In this document: positions 43,761 through 52,002 of the stretch, piece after piece
Layout of the letters: the number at the start of each line of letters is the position of its first letter
How positions within the stretch are numbered: position 1 is the stretch's first letter
Source: Candidatus Thermoflexus tengchongensis
Lineage (GTDB): Bacteria; Chloroflexota; Anaerolineae; Thermoflexales; Thermoflexaceae
NCBI GenBank assembly: GCA_016842085.1
Contig: JAEVEX010000040.1
Coordinates: 115,051 to 179,050, forward strand
DNA length: 64,000 nucleotides
Direction of reading: 5' to 3'
Translations under genes and position numbers: made by a program
The notes under the pieces: model-generated
What the model was told of the DNA's origin: nothing
Databases searched by the model: none
What the model saw: only the letters and a program-made list of their open reading frames with translations

Positions 43761-44194
43761 TCCGCTATCGAAGGGACCGGCTGCGCCCGTTGATCTCCGC
43801 GCTCCTGGAAAGCCGGGATCGCCTTGCCTCGCTGGCTCAGATGGGCTTTGAGGAGTTCATCGGAGATCCTCACTGCTCTGGAAGTGCCCGTTATCATCTG
43901 ATCGTGAGCGCTGAGGCCGTGGTCGATATCGCCCATCATCTGATCGCTCAGAACCGGTGGCGAACTCCAGAAATCTATGGTGAGGCTGTCCAGATCCTGG
44001 AGGAGCGCCAGGTCATCTCTCATGAGCTCGCTCAACGTTTGCAGGGGCTGATCCGCCTTCGAAATCGCCTGGTCTATCGCTACTGGGAAACGGATGACCA
44101 GGCGGTCTTCGAGGCGATCCCAGAAGCCCTGCGGGACATCGAGGATTTCATCCGTGCGATCGGGGCTTCCGCCGGGCTTGCTTCCGAGGCCTGA
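43757..44194 (+). CDS. HEPN-domain protein (HepT-like, DUF86) with altered active site
   Basis: 145 residues, all alpha-helical. The HEPN RNase motif R-x4-H-x-Y appears as R102-NRLV-Y107-R-Y109 in LIRLRNRLVYRYWE: the catalytic His is Tyr, one transition away (TAT instead of CAT). The final Tyr, the residue AMPylated in HepT, is kept. It could be an inactive or regulatory variant, or a toxin under selection for loss. Context is unusual: it overlaps the MNT gene and lies 161 nt upstream of pheT. Confidence 0.87.
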   Translation: MIRYRRDRLRPLISALLESRDRLASLAQMGFEEFIGDPHCSGSARYHLIVSAEAVVDIAHHLIAQNRWRTPEIYGEAVQILEERQVISHELAQRLQGLIRLRNRLVYRYWETDDQAVFEAIPEALRDIEDFIRAIGASAGLASEA

Positions 44195-44355
44195 ACGATG
44201 GTGGATCCTGCGCCCGGATGGATCCGATTCGGGCCCTGCTCCAAACAGGGGGCTTTCTGTTCGCAGCAGAGCACGTCCATGCTCGCTCTTTTCCTGGGAA
44301 CGCCTGTAACGGGCGCTTCGTGCTCGACCAAAAACTGTTACTGGAGGGATGCGGG

Positions 44356-46896
44356 ATGCGGGTTCCATTGCGCTGGCTGCGGGAATACGTGAAGGTGGAT
44401 CTCACGCCGGAGGAGCTGGCGGAACGGTTGACCATGGCCGGCCTGGAGGTGACCGCCATTGAGCGGTTCGGGATCCCCGGCGCGCCCCTGGAGTGGGACC
44501 GGGAGCGCATCGTCGTCGGGCAGATCCTTCGAGTCGAACGCCACCCCAATGCCGATCGCCTGCTCCTGGCAACCGTGGACTACGGCCGGGGGGAGCCGAA
44601 GGTGGTGGTCACCGGTGCCCCGAACCTCTTCCCCTTCCTGGAGCGCCCGCTCGAGCGGCCGCTGAAGGTGGCCTTCGCCCTGGAAGGGGCAACGCTTTAC
44701 GATGGCCATCAGCCCGGCTGGGTGAAGATGACCCTTCAGGGCCGCGCGATCCGGGGGATTTACTCCGATGCAATGGTCTGCTCGGAGAAGGAGCTGGGGA
44801 TCTCGGAGGACCATGAGGGGATCATCCTGCTGGACCCGGAGGCGCCAGTGGGGATGCCCCTGGCGGATTACATGGGCGACGTCGTGCTGGACATCGATCT
44901 CACCCCCAACCTGGCTCACGCCTTCTCGATCATCGGGATCGCCCGCGAGGTGGCCGCCCTCACCGGCCGGCGTCTCCGGTATCCCCCCACCACGGTGAAG
45001 GCCCTGGGCCCGGCCGTCCGCCGCCTAATGGGGATCCGCATTGAGGACCCCCAGGGATGTCCGCGCTATTCCGCGATGGTGATCCAGGATATCCAGGTCG
45101 GCCCTTCCCCCTACTGGATGCAATGGCGTCTGCGGCTGTGCGGGCTTCGCCCGATCAACAACATCGTGGATATCACCAACTATGTCATGCTGGAATGGGG
45201 CCAGCCGCTCCACGCCTTCGATTACGACCGGCTGGTGGAGCGCGCCGGCGGCCGCCCGCCCACGATCATCGTCCGCCGCGCCCGGCCCGGCGAGCGCATC
45301 CGCACCCTGGATGGGGTGGATCGAACGCTGGATCCCGAAGATCTGCTGATCTGCGATGAGGCGGGGCCCATCGCCATCGCCGGAGTGATGGGCGGGGCCG
45401 AGACGGAGGTCACGGAAGCCACCCGGGCTGTCCTTCTGGAATCGGCGAACTTCGATTTCGTCTCCATCCGCCGCACCGCCGCCCGCCACCGGCTGCCCAG
45501 CGAGGCCAGCGCCCGCTTCGGCCGGGGGATCCACCCGGCCCTCACCGTGCCCGCCGCTCAGCGAGCGGCCGCCTTCATGCAACGGCTGGCGGGAGGCCTC
45601 GTGGCCCGGGGGATCGCCGATGCCTATGTGCGGAAAGCCCGGCGCGTGGTGATCCCACTCTCCGTTGAAGCCGTGGAGCGGGTCCTGGGCTTCTCGATCC
45701 CACCTCGCCAGATCGAGCGGATCCTTCGCTCCCTGGAATTCCACGTGGAACCGATCGCGCCCTCCCGTCGCCGGAGCCGTCGCCCATCGCCGCCGACGGC
45801 CTGGCGGGTGACCGTGCCGGATCACCGGCTGGATTGCAGCCGGCCGGAGGACCTCGTCGAGGAGATCGCCCGGATCTGGGGCTACGATCGGATCCCGGAG
45901 ACCCGTCTGCGGGATCCCCTGCCGCCCCAGCGAGGAAACCCCGCCTGGGCCTTCGAGGAGCGGGTGCGGGACATTCTGGTCGCCTGCGGGCTCCAGGAGG
46001 TGATCACTTATTCCCTGATCCACCCCGACGATGAAGCCCGTCTGACCCCCCCTGGGGTCGCGAATCCCTACACGGCCCTGGAATATATCCGCCTGATCAA
46101 CCCGATCAGCGAGGAGCGCACGGTGCTCCGCCACACGCTGCTCCCCGGCCTGCTGCGCACCCTGGCCGCCAACCTGCGGTTCCGGGAGCGGGTGGCCCTC
46201 TTCGAGGTGGGGAAGGTCTTCCTTCCGGTCCCGGGTGCCCCACTGCCGGAGGAGCCGCGGCGCGTGGGGCTGGCCCTCACCGGCCCTCGGGATCCGGCTT
46301 CGTGGCTGGCGGTGGATCGCGCGCCGATGGATTTCTTCGACCTGAAGGGGATTGTGGAGACCCTGCTGGAACGGCTTCACATCCCGGAGGCAGTGTTTGA
46401 GCGGGCAGAGCATCCGACGCTGCATCCAGGCCGCGGGGCCGAAGTGAAGGTGGGAGGGCGTTCCCTCGGGATCCTGGGAGAGTTGCACCCGCTGGTGCGC
46501 CGGATATGGGAGCTGCCCGACCAGCCGGTTCTGGTGGCGGAGCTGGATCTGGAGGCCCTGCAGGCGCTGACGCCGCTGGCCCACGTCTTTGAGGCGGTGC
46601 CCCGAGTGCCCCCTGTGGTCGAGGATCTCGCCTTCATCGTTCCGGAGAGCGTGCCGGCGGCGGCCCTGGCGAGGGTGCTCCGGGAGGCCGGCGCCCCCCT
46701 GGTACGCGAGGTGCGCCTCTTCGATGTCTATCAGGGAGCGCCCATCCCACCGGGCCACCGGAGCCTGGCGTTCACCGTGGTCTATCAGGCCGAGGACCGC
46801 ACCCTCACAGATCGCGAAGTCGCCGGGTTGCGGGAACGGCTGATCCGTGCGGCGGCGGAGCGGCTGGGGGCGGTTGTTCGGCAACGAGAGGAATAA
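44356..46896 (+). CDS. pheT: Phenylalanyl-tRNA synthetase beta subunit
   Basis: 846 residues. It starts MRVPLRWLREYVKVDLTPEELAERLTMAGLEVTAIE. The EMAP/tRNA-binding domain is IVVGQILRVERHPNADRLLLATVDYG..VVTGAPNL. The B3/B4 editing domain contains LRPINNIVDITNYVMLEWGQPLHAFDYDRL. The B5 domain reads VVIPLSVEAVERVLGFSIPPRQIERILRSLEF..DCSRPEDLVEEIARIWGYDRIPE. A catalytic-like module and the FDX-ACB domain (VPPVVEDLAFIVPESVPAAALARVL..SLAFTVVYQAEDRTLTDREV) follow. ATG 44356 has GGAGGG seven bases ahead; an open extension from 44218 is not supported. Confidence 0.97.
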   Translation: MRVPLRWLREYVKVDLTPEELAERLTMAGLEVTAIERFGIPGAPLEWDRERIVVGQILRVERHPNADRLLLATVDYGRGEPKVVVTGAPNLFPFLERPLERPLKVAFALEGATLYDGHQPGWVKMTLQGRAIRGIYSDAMVCSEKELGISEDHEGIILLDPEAPVGMPLADYMGDVVLDIDLTPNLAHAFSIIGIAREVAALTGRRLRYPPTTVKALGPAVRRLMGIRIEDPQGCPRYSAMVIQDIQVGPSPYWMQWRLRLCGLRPINNIVDITNYVMLEWGQPLHAFDYDRLVERAGGRPPTIIVRRARPGERIRTLDGVDRTLDPEDLLICDEAGPIAIAGVMGGAETEVTEATRAVLLESANFDFVSIRRTAARHRLPSEASARFGRGIHPALTVPAAQRAAAFMQRLAGGLVARGIADAYVRKARRVVIPLSVEAVERVLGFSIPPRQIERILRSLEFHVEPIAPSRRRSRRPSPPTAWRVTVPDHRLDCSRPEDLVEEIARIWGYDRIPETRLRDPLPPQRGNPAWAFEERVRDILVACGLQEVITYSLIHPDDEARLTPPGVANPYTALEYIRLINPISEERTVLRHTLLPGLLRTLAANLRFRERVALFEVGKVFLPVPGAPLPEEPRRVGLALTGPRDPASWLAVDRAPMDFFDLKGIVETLLERLHIPEAVFERAEHPTLHPGRGAEVKVGGRSLGILGELHPLVRRIWELPDQPVLVAELDLEALQALTPLAHVFEAVPRVPPVVEDLAFIVPESVPAAALARVLREAGAPLVREVRLFDVYQGAPIPPGHRSLAFTVVYQAEDRTLTDREVAGLRERLIRAAAERLGAVVRQREE

Positions 46897-46903
46897 AGTC
46901 GAA

Positions 46904-47017
46904 ATGATGGAAGAAGAACGCTGGCTTCGTATGGAACTGCGGGTTCTCCAGATCCGTCCTCGACCCAGCTGTCCGGTATGCGGGGCCTCGCCGGCGCACC
47001 CATGGGGGATCTCTGGG
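46904..47017 (+). pseudogene. Possible remnant of an E1-like (ThiF/MoeB) C-terminus
   Basis: Just after pheT a short frame reads MELRVLQIRPRPSCPVCGASP. The pattern of basic strand followed by CPVCG resembles the last segment of ThiF/MoeB/HesA proteins, but nothing of the rest is present and the frame then runs into a hairpin. It could equally be chance; low confidence. Confidence 0.2.
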
Positions 47018-47018
47018 A

Positions 47019-47049
47019 GCAGGGCGGGCGGCTTCACCGCCCGCCCTGC
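47019..47049. terminator. Bidirectional hairpin between pheT and iscA
   Basis: A perfect 13-bp stem, GCAGGGCGGGCGG (47019-47031) and its complement (47037-47049), with loop CTTCA between convergent genes. No clear U run. A near-identical hairpin core recurs at 63642-63676. Confidence 0.5.
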
Positions 47050-47072
47050 CCTCGAACAGAGCCGGGATCCGC

Positions 47073-47486
47073 TCAATGACAGCTACAGCTCCCGCCGGAG
47101 GGCGCAGCGCCGCCCTGGGTACGGAAGGAATGGCCACATCCACAGGTCGCGATGGCGTTGGGATTGTGGATCTGGAAGCCGCCGCCCATCAGGGCATCCA
47201 CATAGTCGATGGTGGAGCCCCACAGATACATCGCGCTGATGGGATCCACCAGGATGCGGATTCCATGGCTTTCGGTCTGGTGATCCTCCGCCTCCGGCTG
47301 GGCTTCGAACCCCATCCCATACTGCAGGCCCGCACATCCCCCGCCGGCGACGAACACGCGGAGGAAATACCCCTCCAGGTTCTTCTCGGCCATAATCTGC
47401 CGCAGCTTCCGGGCGGCCCCCTCCGTTAGGGCCACCACCGGAGTCTCCACCTGGACCCCCTCCTCCTGCATGAGCTCTTCCGCCAT
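47073..47486 (-). CDS. Iron-sulfur cluster assembly protein of the IscA/HesB/ErpA family
   Basis: 137 residues. Three conserved cysteines carry the Fe-S cluster: Cys51 in GGGCAGLQYGMGF, and Cys115 and Cys117 in ATCGCGHSF. It also has LTEGAARKLRQIMAEK and ILVDPISAMYLWGSTIDYVD. A C-terminal extension ends GGSCSCH, with two further Cys and a His, a little unusual for the family. A-type proteins carry clusters to apo-proteins in the cytosol. AGGAGG precedes the ATG. Its own promoter region contains an inverted repeat. Confidence 0.95.
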   Translation of the reverse strand: MAEELMQEEGVQVETPVVALTEGAARKLRQIMAEKNLEGYFLRVFVAGGGCAGLQYGMGFEAQPEAEDHQTESHGIRILVDPISAMYLWGSTIDYVDALMGGGFQIHNPNAIATCGCGHSFRTQGGAAPSGGSCSCH

Positions 47487-47524
47487 CGGACGCCTCCTGG
47501 AAGGCGAAAATCCGGCTCCGATTT

Positions 47525-47552
47525 ATGATACAACATTCTGTCATAATTGACA
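47525..47552 (-). promoter_or_regulatory. iscA promoter region with inverted-repeat operator candidate
   Basis: On the minus strand TATCAT (47530-47525) could be a -10 element. TGTCA-ATTA-TGACA (47552-47539), a perfect 5-bp-arm inverted repeat, overlaps the place of the -35. The arrangement suits a repressor or Fe-S responsive regulator, but no regulator is identified. Confidence 0.35.
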
Positions 47553-47571
47553 CCTGCGTCAGGGCAGGCCC

Positions 47572-47702
47572 AGGGCTTTTCGAAGATCTTACCCATCCAG
47601 ACAGGCGGTGGAGGGAGAAGGTGGGGGGACACCCCCCGCAGCCCCCCGGCAGGGGGCAAAAGCCCCCTGCACCCCCCATCTCTCAGAACATAGAAAAGCC
47701 CT
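47572..47702. repeat. MITE-like element, copy A
   Basis: 131 bp bounded by inverted repeats AGGGCTTTTC (47572-47581) and GAAAAGCCCT (47693-47702). The interior is nearly the same as copy B at 51770-51901, including GAAGATCTTACCCATCCAGA. It contains a hairpin GCAGGGGGC-AAAA-GCCCCCTGC whose loop is TTTT in copy B. No transposase; it could be a non-autonomous element or a conserved terminator cassette. Confidence 0.8.
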
Positions 47703-47722
47703 GGGGCAGCCCAGGGCTTTTC
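47693..47722. terminator. Strong symmetrical hairpin next to copy A
   Basis: GAAAAGCCCTGGG and CCCAGGGCTTTTC form a perfect 13-bp stem with loop GCAG. With A and T runs at the ends it can work as an intrinsic terminator in both directions, ending the XPB-partner transcript. Confidence 0.7.
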
Positions 47723-47796
47723 AATGCTGGACGGATGCCGTTCAGCTCCCACCCGGGAAGCGGGATGGTCTTTTCTCCCCTTCCCGGAGCCCATCC

Positions 47797-49914
47797 TTAT
47801 CCATCCCGCACCATGGTGGGGTAGTATCCCCGATCACGCATCTCCTTCCACAGGCGCTCCAGAGCAGATTCCTCAATGATGACCAGGTTAGGCCCCAGCC
47901 AGCCCAGGATGGCGGATTCCAGGGAGGTAGCCGCGAGAAGCTCCTGCAGGATCAACGGATCCCCAGTCTCCAGGAGGGTGACATTCTCGAACACCTGCAC
48001 CCGGCTCAGACGTGCCCATGTCTCCTGGAGCGCCCGCTGCAGACTGGAAGTGGGTGGCAGGCCCGAGGCCTCAAAGAGCGCCAGGATCTCCTCCGGCCGA
48101 TACCCTTCCCGGAGCACCTTCTCGATCCGCGCCTCATCCAGAGTGAACACGAACGGAGAGCCCATCGGCCGGCCCAGACGGCCCGAGAGCCCCAGCAGAC
48201 GGGCGGACTCCGGACCTGGCCGCACCGACCAGGTCCGCTCATCCAGCCATCGGGTCTCCGGTAGAGAGACCCGTTCCAGCACCCCTTCCGCCGTCGGGGC
48301 ACCCGGGCCGGTTTCCCCCCGGATCCAGCGGCGGCCGCGCGGCGTCAAACGGAATGCCCGGAGAGCGTCCCCTTCATAAGCCAGGGCCACCGCTCCCAGC
48401 CAGAACAGCGATCCCTCGAGATATACCCGCACGTGATCGGCGAGAAGGAGCGGCTCCTGAACCGGATGGCCGCGGACCAGCCGCCAGGGCCGGTCGAGAG
48501 ACGGGCCCGCGAATCCCGGCGGCTGCGCAGCCTCCAGCGCCCGGACTACATCGGTCCATTCCACCCATTCGTCGGGCAATCCATCCAGCAGGCGGATCAG
48601 GGCCTGCCGGCCCAATCCCCATTCGTAATAGAGCCGTTCCATTCCCCCGGCCCAGCCAATGGACCGCAACAGGCGAACGGTTGGATCCCGGCGCTGAAGC
48701 CAGAGGATTTCAAACAGGGTGACGCCGCTCCGCCACAGGTGCCACAGCCGATCCATAATCTCTCCATCGTCCAGCTCCCCCAGGGCCGGCGAGGCCGGGA
48801 AGCTCTCCCCCAGAGGCGCACCGGAAAGCCGCCACATGGCCTCCACCAGGAACGCCGCCCCCTCCCAGGGCAACCCGATCCGTTCCATCATCGCCTCGAC
48901 GGTATTCGGGGCCAGCCAGTGCACCGGCACCGTTATCCACTCGTAAGGGGGAGGACCCCATGGATAGCGGGCGAGGAGGGCATCCACCTCCTCTGGATCA
49001 TGAGGCCATCCCCACAACCAGGGGAACATGCTCGCCCGGGGATGCACCCGCAGGGTGATCCCGATGCGCTGGGGAAGTAGCCCACGACAGGCCTCGCGCA
49101 GCAGCGAGGCGATGGGCGGTGCCGTCACAATCCGGTCCGGTGGGAAACCGCGATAAACCGTGATGGGGAACACGGGAGCCGGGAGCGCGGAGACCTCCAG
49201 GGCCGCAAGGAGATGGGCATGGGGGCGCGGCCGTGTCTCATGGCCCAGGGCGCAGGGGATCAACCACCCCTTCCGGATCGCCCGGTTCCAGATCTGCCGG
49301 AACGCCCGGCGCTCTCCGCCCGTCCAGCGGATCCACCGCGTTTCGAGGTCCTCCAGATCCACCCGCTCGCTCCCCAGCAAACGGATCAGCCCCAGGAGGC
49401 CCTCCAGCTCCGGGTCCAGCTCCTCCCGCCACAGCCCCAGCCGGAAGTAAAGGAAAAGCCGGGCAGCCAGCCGGCGCGCCAGCTCCGGCTTGCGCCCGCG
49501 GGGGAGCGGCCATCCCCGAAGGCGGGCCAGGCGGAGCAGCTCCACCGCCGTCCGCTGTTCCAGCTGGGCTTCCAGCCGCCGCAGATCCTCCAGGTCCTCC
49601 TCCGGAGCAGGCCCGATATCCAGCACCAGCGCCAGCCAGGCCGCCACCTCATGGGCGCAGGGTTTGCTGCTCCGGCACCCGCAGCCCCGCTCCCGAAGCG
49701 CCTCCAGACGGACCTCCCCCGCAGGGCGGGGGCGCCGCCATTTCATTTCCCTGGAAACGCCCGCGGAGGCCTTCGATTGGGATGGAGGGGAAACCGTCGC
49801 GAGGAGCATATCCCCATCCCCGGAGCGCCAGTGGATCCAGCCAGCGGACCACAGGCGGAATGCTTCGATGAGGAGCGAACGGGGGAATCCATCAAGCCAG
49901 CGATCCACGCCCAT
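47797..49914 (-). CDS. XPB-associated protein with SWIM zinc finger and helicase-partner domain
   Basis: About 705 residues. Near residues 55-75 a SWIM zinc finger reads CGCRSSKPCAHEVAAWLAL (CxC..CxH). Residues about 100-200 contain helical segments (LARLRGWPLPRGRKPELARRLAARLF, SAP-like). The C-terminal third (MGSPFVFTLDEARIEKVLREGYRPEEILALFEASG..LPPTSSLQRALQETWARLSRVQVFENVTLLETGDPLILQELL) resembles the XPB/Ssl2-like helicase-associated domain. It overlaps the end of the XPB helicase gene, so a functional complex is likely. Start uncertain: ATG 49914 or 49935, neither with a good ribosome binding site. Confidence 0.8.
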   Translation of the reverse strand: MGVDRWLDGFPRSLLIEAFRLWSAGWIHWRSGDGDMLLATVSPPSQSKASAGVSREMKWRRPRPAGEVRLEALRERGCGCRSSKPCAHEVAAWLALVLDIGPAPEEDLEDLRRLEAQLEQRTAVELLRLARLRGWPLPRGRKPELARRLAARLFLYFRLGLWREELDPELEGLLGLIRLLGSERVDLEDLETRWIRWTGGERRAFRQIWNRAIRKGWLIPCALGHETRPRPHAHLLAALEVSALPAPVFPITVYRGFPPDRIVTAPPIASLLREACRGLLPQRIGITLRVHPRASMFPWLWGWPHDPEEVDALLARYPWGPPPYEWITVPVHWLAPNTVEAMMERIGLPWEGAAFLVEAMWRLSGAPLGESFPASPALGELDDGEIMDRLWHLWRSGVTLFEILWLQRRDPTVRLLRSIGWAGGMERLYYEWGLGRQALIRLLDGLPDEWVEWTDVVRALEAAQPPGFAGPSLDRPWRLVRGHPVQEPLLLADHVRVYLEGSLFWLGAVALAYEGDALRAFRLTPRGRRWIRGETGPGAPTAEGVLERVSLPETRWLDERTWSVRPGPESARLLGLSGRLGRPMGSPFVFTLDEARIEKVLREGYRPEEILALFEASGLPPTSSLQRALQETWARLSRVQVFENVTLLETGDPLILQELLAATSLESAILGWLGPNLVIIEESALERLWKEMRDRGYYPTMVRDG

Positions 49915-51691
49915 TGGAGGAAGGCCCTTGCCCATCGGAGCGCGACCCGGGCAGAGAACGATACCATGCCGGAACATCCACGACGGCAGGGTGATAGGCG
50001 GGCAGTTCCTCTGCTTCGAGGATCTCATAGCGATAGCCCTGCTCCGTCAGGAACAGCTGGCGTCGGGCGGCGTAATCCTGATCCACGGTATCCCGGGTCA
50101 CCAGGGTGTAGAAATGCGCCAGGACCCCATTCCGCTTGGGGCGGAGGATCCGGCCCAGACGCTGGGCTTCTTCCTGGCGCGATCCGAAAGTCCCCGAAAC
50201 CTGGATGAGCACATTGGCATCCGGGAGATCGATGGCGAAATTGCCTACCCGCGAGACCACCAGGCGGCGGATCTCCCCCCGGCGCAGCTGATCGAAGAGC
50301 CGCTCTCGCTCGACCACCGGCGTGCGGCCGGTGATCAGCGGGGCGCGGATCGCCCGGGCGATCCGCTCCAGCTGATCCAGATAGTGGCCGATGATCAGCA
50401 CGGTGTCTTCCAGATGCTTTTCCAGCAACTGATGGACCACGGGCTCCTTGGCCCGATTGGTGGCCGCCAGGCGATACCGCTCGTTTTCTTCCGCCGTAGC
50501 GTATCGAAGTCGATCCTCCGGTCCCATCGGAACCCGGATCTCGTGGCACTCCACGGCGGCGATCCAGCCCCGCGCCTCCAGCTCCCGCCAGGGGGCCTCG
50601 TAGCGCTTGGGGCCGATCAGGGCGAATACCTCCCGCTCCAGGCCGTCCTCCCGCACCAGCGTAGCGGTCAGGCCCAGACGTCGCCGGGCCTGGAGATGCG
50701 CCGTGATGCGGAAGACCGGCGCGGGCAGCAGATGCACCTCATCGTAGATGATCAGCCCCCAGTCCAGGGCGTTGAACAGGCGGAAATGGGGGAACTGGCG
50801 GAGAAGGTCTTCCTCGAAATCCCGCCGGGGACGGTGGGTGAGGATCTGATAGGTGGCCACCGTCACCGGACGGATCTGCTTCCGATGGCCGGTGTATTCC
50901 CCAATCTGATCCGGGCTCAGATCGGTCTTATCCAGGATCTCAGCGATCCACTGACGGGCGGCCACTGTGCTGGTGGCGATGATCAGCGTGGCCGTCTGCA
51001 ACCGGGCCATCACCCCCAGGCCCACAATCGTTTTCCCGGCCCCACAGGGGAGCAGAATCACCCCACTCCCTGCCTGGAGGAAGGCCTCAACAGCCTCCTC
51101 CTGATAAGGCCGCAGGCGGAACGGCTCGCCCGTCGAACGGGAGACCGGGCGCAGGCGCAGATCCAGGCGCGCCCCCTCGATGTATCCGGCCGCATCCTCC
51201 ACGGGATAACCCAGGTAAAGAAGCGCCTGCTTCAGATGTCCGCGGGCCCGGGGTTCCACCTCCACCCGATCCCGGATTGGGCCCCCCGGAGCCGTTCGAA
51301 GGAAGGGGGCCACCACCGATTGACCCGCGGCCCATGCCAGGAGCGCCGGGTCCTCGGCGACCAGCCAGAGCCGGCCGTTTTCCATCTCCAGGCGAAACTG
51401 TCCATAGCGAGCGATCCACGCCTGGATCTCCTGACGAAGCGCTTCGGGGACATGGCCCCCGCTGAACCGCTCGAGATCAGCCAGGATCCCCTCCGCCGTG
51501 AGGCCCAGGGCCGCTGCATTCCATATCGAGAGAGGGGTGATCCGATAGACATGGATCGGCCCGGCGCTCCGCTCCAGATCCGCGAAACGGGCCAGGGCAT
51601 CCCGGGCCCGCTCATACTCCGGATGCCGGGTCTCCAGCCAGATGGTTCGATCGGTCTGGATCGTGATCGGGAAATCGAGGCGGATCGCCAT
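49892..51691 (-). CDS. XPB/Rad25-type DNA helicase
   Basis: About 599 residues of helicase superfamily 2. The N-terminal XPB-specific domain spans about 1-190. Motif I is ILLPCGAGKTIVGLGVM near 220, DEVH box is IIYDEVHLLP near 317, motif III is GLTATLVRED, which includes the XPB RED motif, and motif VI is EAQRLGRILRPKRNG. XPB proteins act in DNA repair, translocating on and opening duplex DNA. The helicase and its partner gene (47797) are flanked by MITE-like repeats at 47572 and 51770. ATG 51691 chosen; GTG at 51700 is possible. Confidence 0.93.
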   Translation of the reverse strand: MAIRLDFPITIQTDRTIWLETRHPEYERARDALARFADLERSAGPIHVYRITPLSIWNAAALGLTAEGILADLERFSGGHVPEALRQEIQAWIARYGQFRLEMENGRLWLVAEDPALLAWAAGQSVVAPFLRTAPGGPIRDRVEVEPRARGHLKQALLYLGYPVEDAAGYIEGARLDLRLRPVSRSTGEPFRLRPYQEEAVEAFLQAGSGVILLPCGAGKTIVGLGVMARLQTATLIIATSTVAARQWIAEILDKTDLSPDQIGEYTGHRKQIRPVTVATYQILTHRPRRDFEEDLLRQFPHFRLFNALDWGLIIYDEVHLLPAPVFRITAHLQARRRLGLTATLVREDGLEREVFALIGPKRYEAPWRELEARGWIAAVECHEIRVPMGPEDRLRYATAEENERYRLAATNRAKEPVVHQLLEKHLEDTVLIIGHYLDQLERIARAIRAPLITGRTPVVERERLFDQLRRGEIRRLVVSRVGNFAIDLPDANVLIQVSGTFGSRQEEAQRLGRILRPKRNGVLAHFYTLVTRDTVDQDYAARRQLFLTEQGYRYEILEAEELPAYHPAVVDVPAWYRSLPGSRSDGQGPSSNGRGSLA

Positions 51692-51769
51692 GGGCCACAC
51701 CGGAAAAGGATCAGGCTATTTATTTTCACCCGCCTTCGGGGATTTCGCAAGGCTTCTCTCCGCAGGTTC

Positions 51770-51901
51770 AGGGCTTTTCGAAGATCTTACCCATCCAGAG
51801 AGGAGGCGGAGGGAGAAGGTGGGGGGACACCCCCCCCAGCCCCCCGGCAGGGGGCTTTTGCCCCCTGCACCCCCCTATCTCTCAGAACATTGAAAAGCCC
51901 T
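51770..51901. repeat. MITE-like element, copy B
   Basis: 132 bp with the same terminal inverted repeats (AGGGCTTTTC 51770-51779; GAAAAGCCCT 51892-51901) and a nearly identical interior to copy A. The central hairpin loop is TTTT where copy A has AAAA. It lies upstream of the XPB gene, in the same orientation as copy A, and takes up most of the 311-nt gap 51692-52002. Confidence 0.8.
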
Positions 51902-52002
51902 GCCGCAGGTTGCATGGTTTTTGAAAAAATAGGGGCTGAGCAGGGCGCCTTCAATACCCTGCTCAGCCCCAGCGCCTGTATGGACAACGGATCACCCGAC
52001 TA

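Noticed and set aside
44218..44355. N-terminal extension of pheT from ATG 44218
   Set aside because: The extra 46 residues have no family counterpart; ATG 44356 has a good ribosome binding site and the canonical MRVPLRWLREYV start.
45025..47076. Minus-strand open frame of 683 codons
   Set aside because: Antisense to pheT, which is intact with every expected domain.
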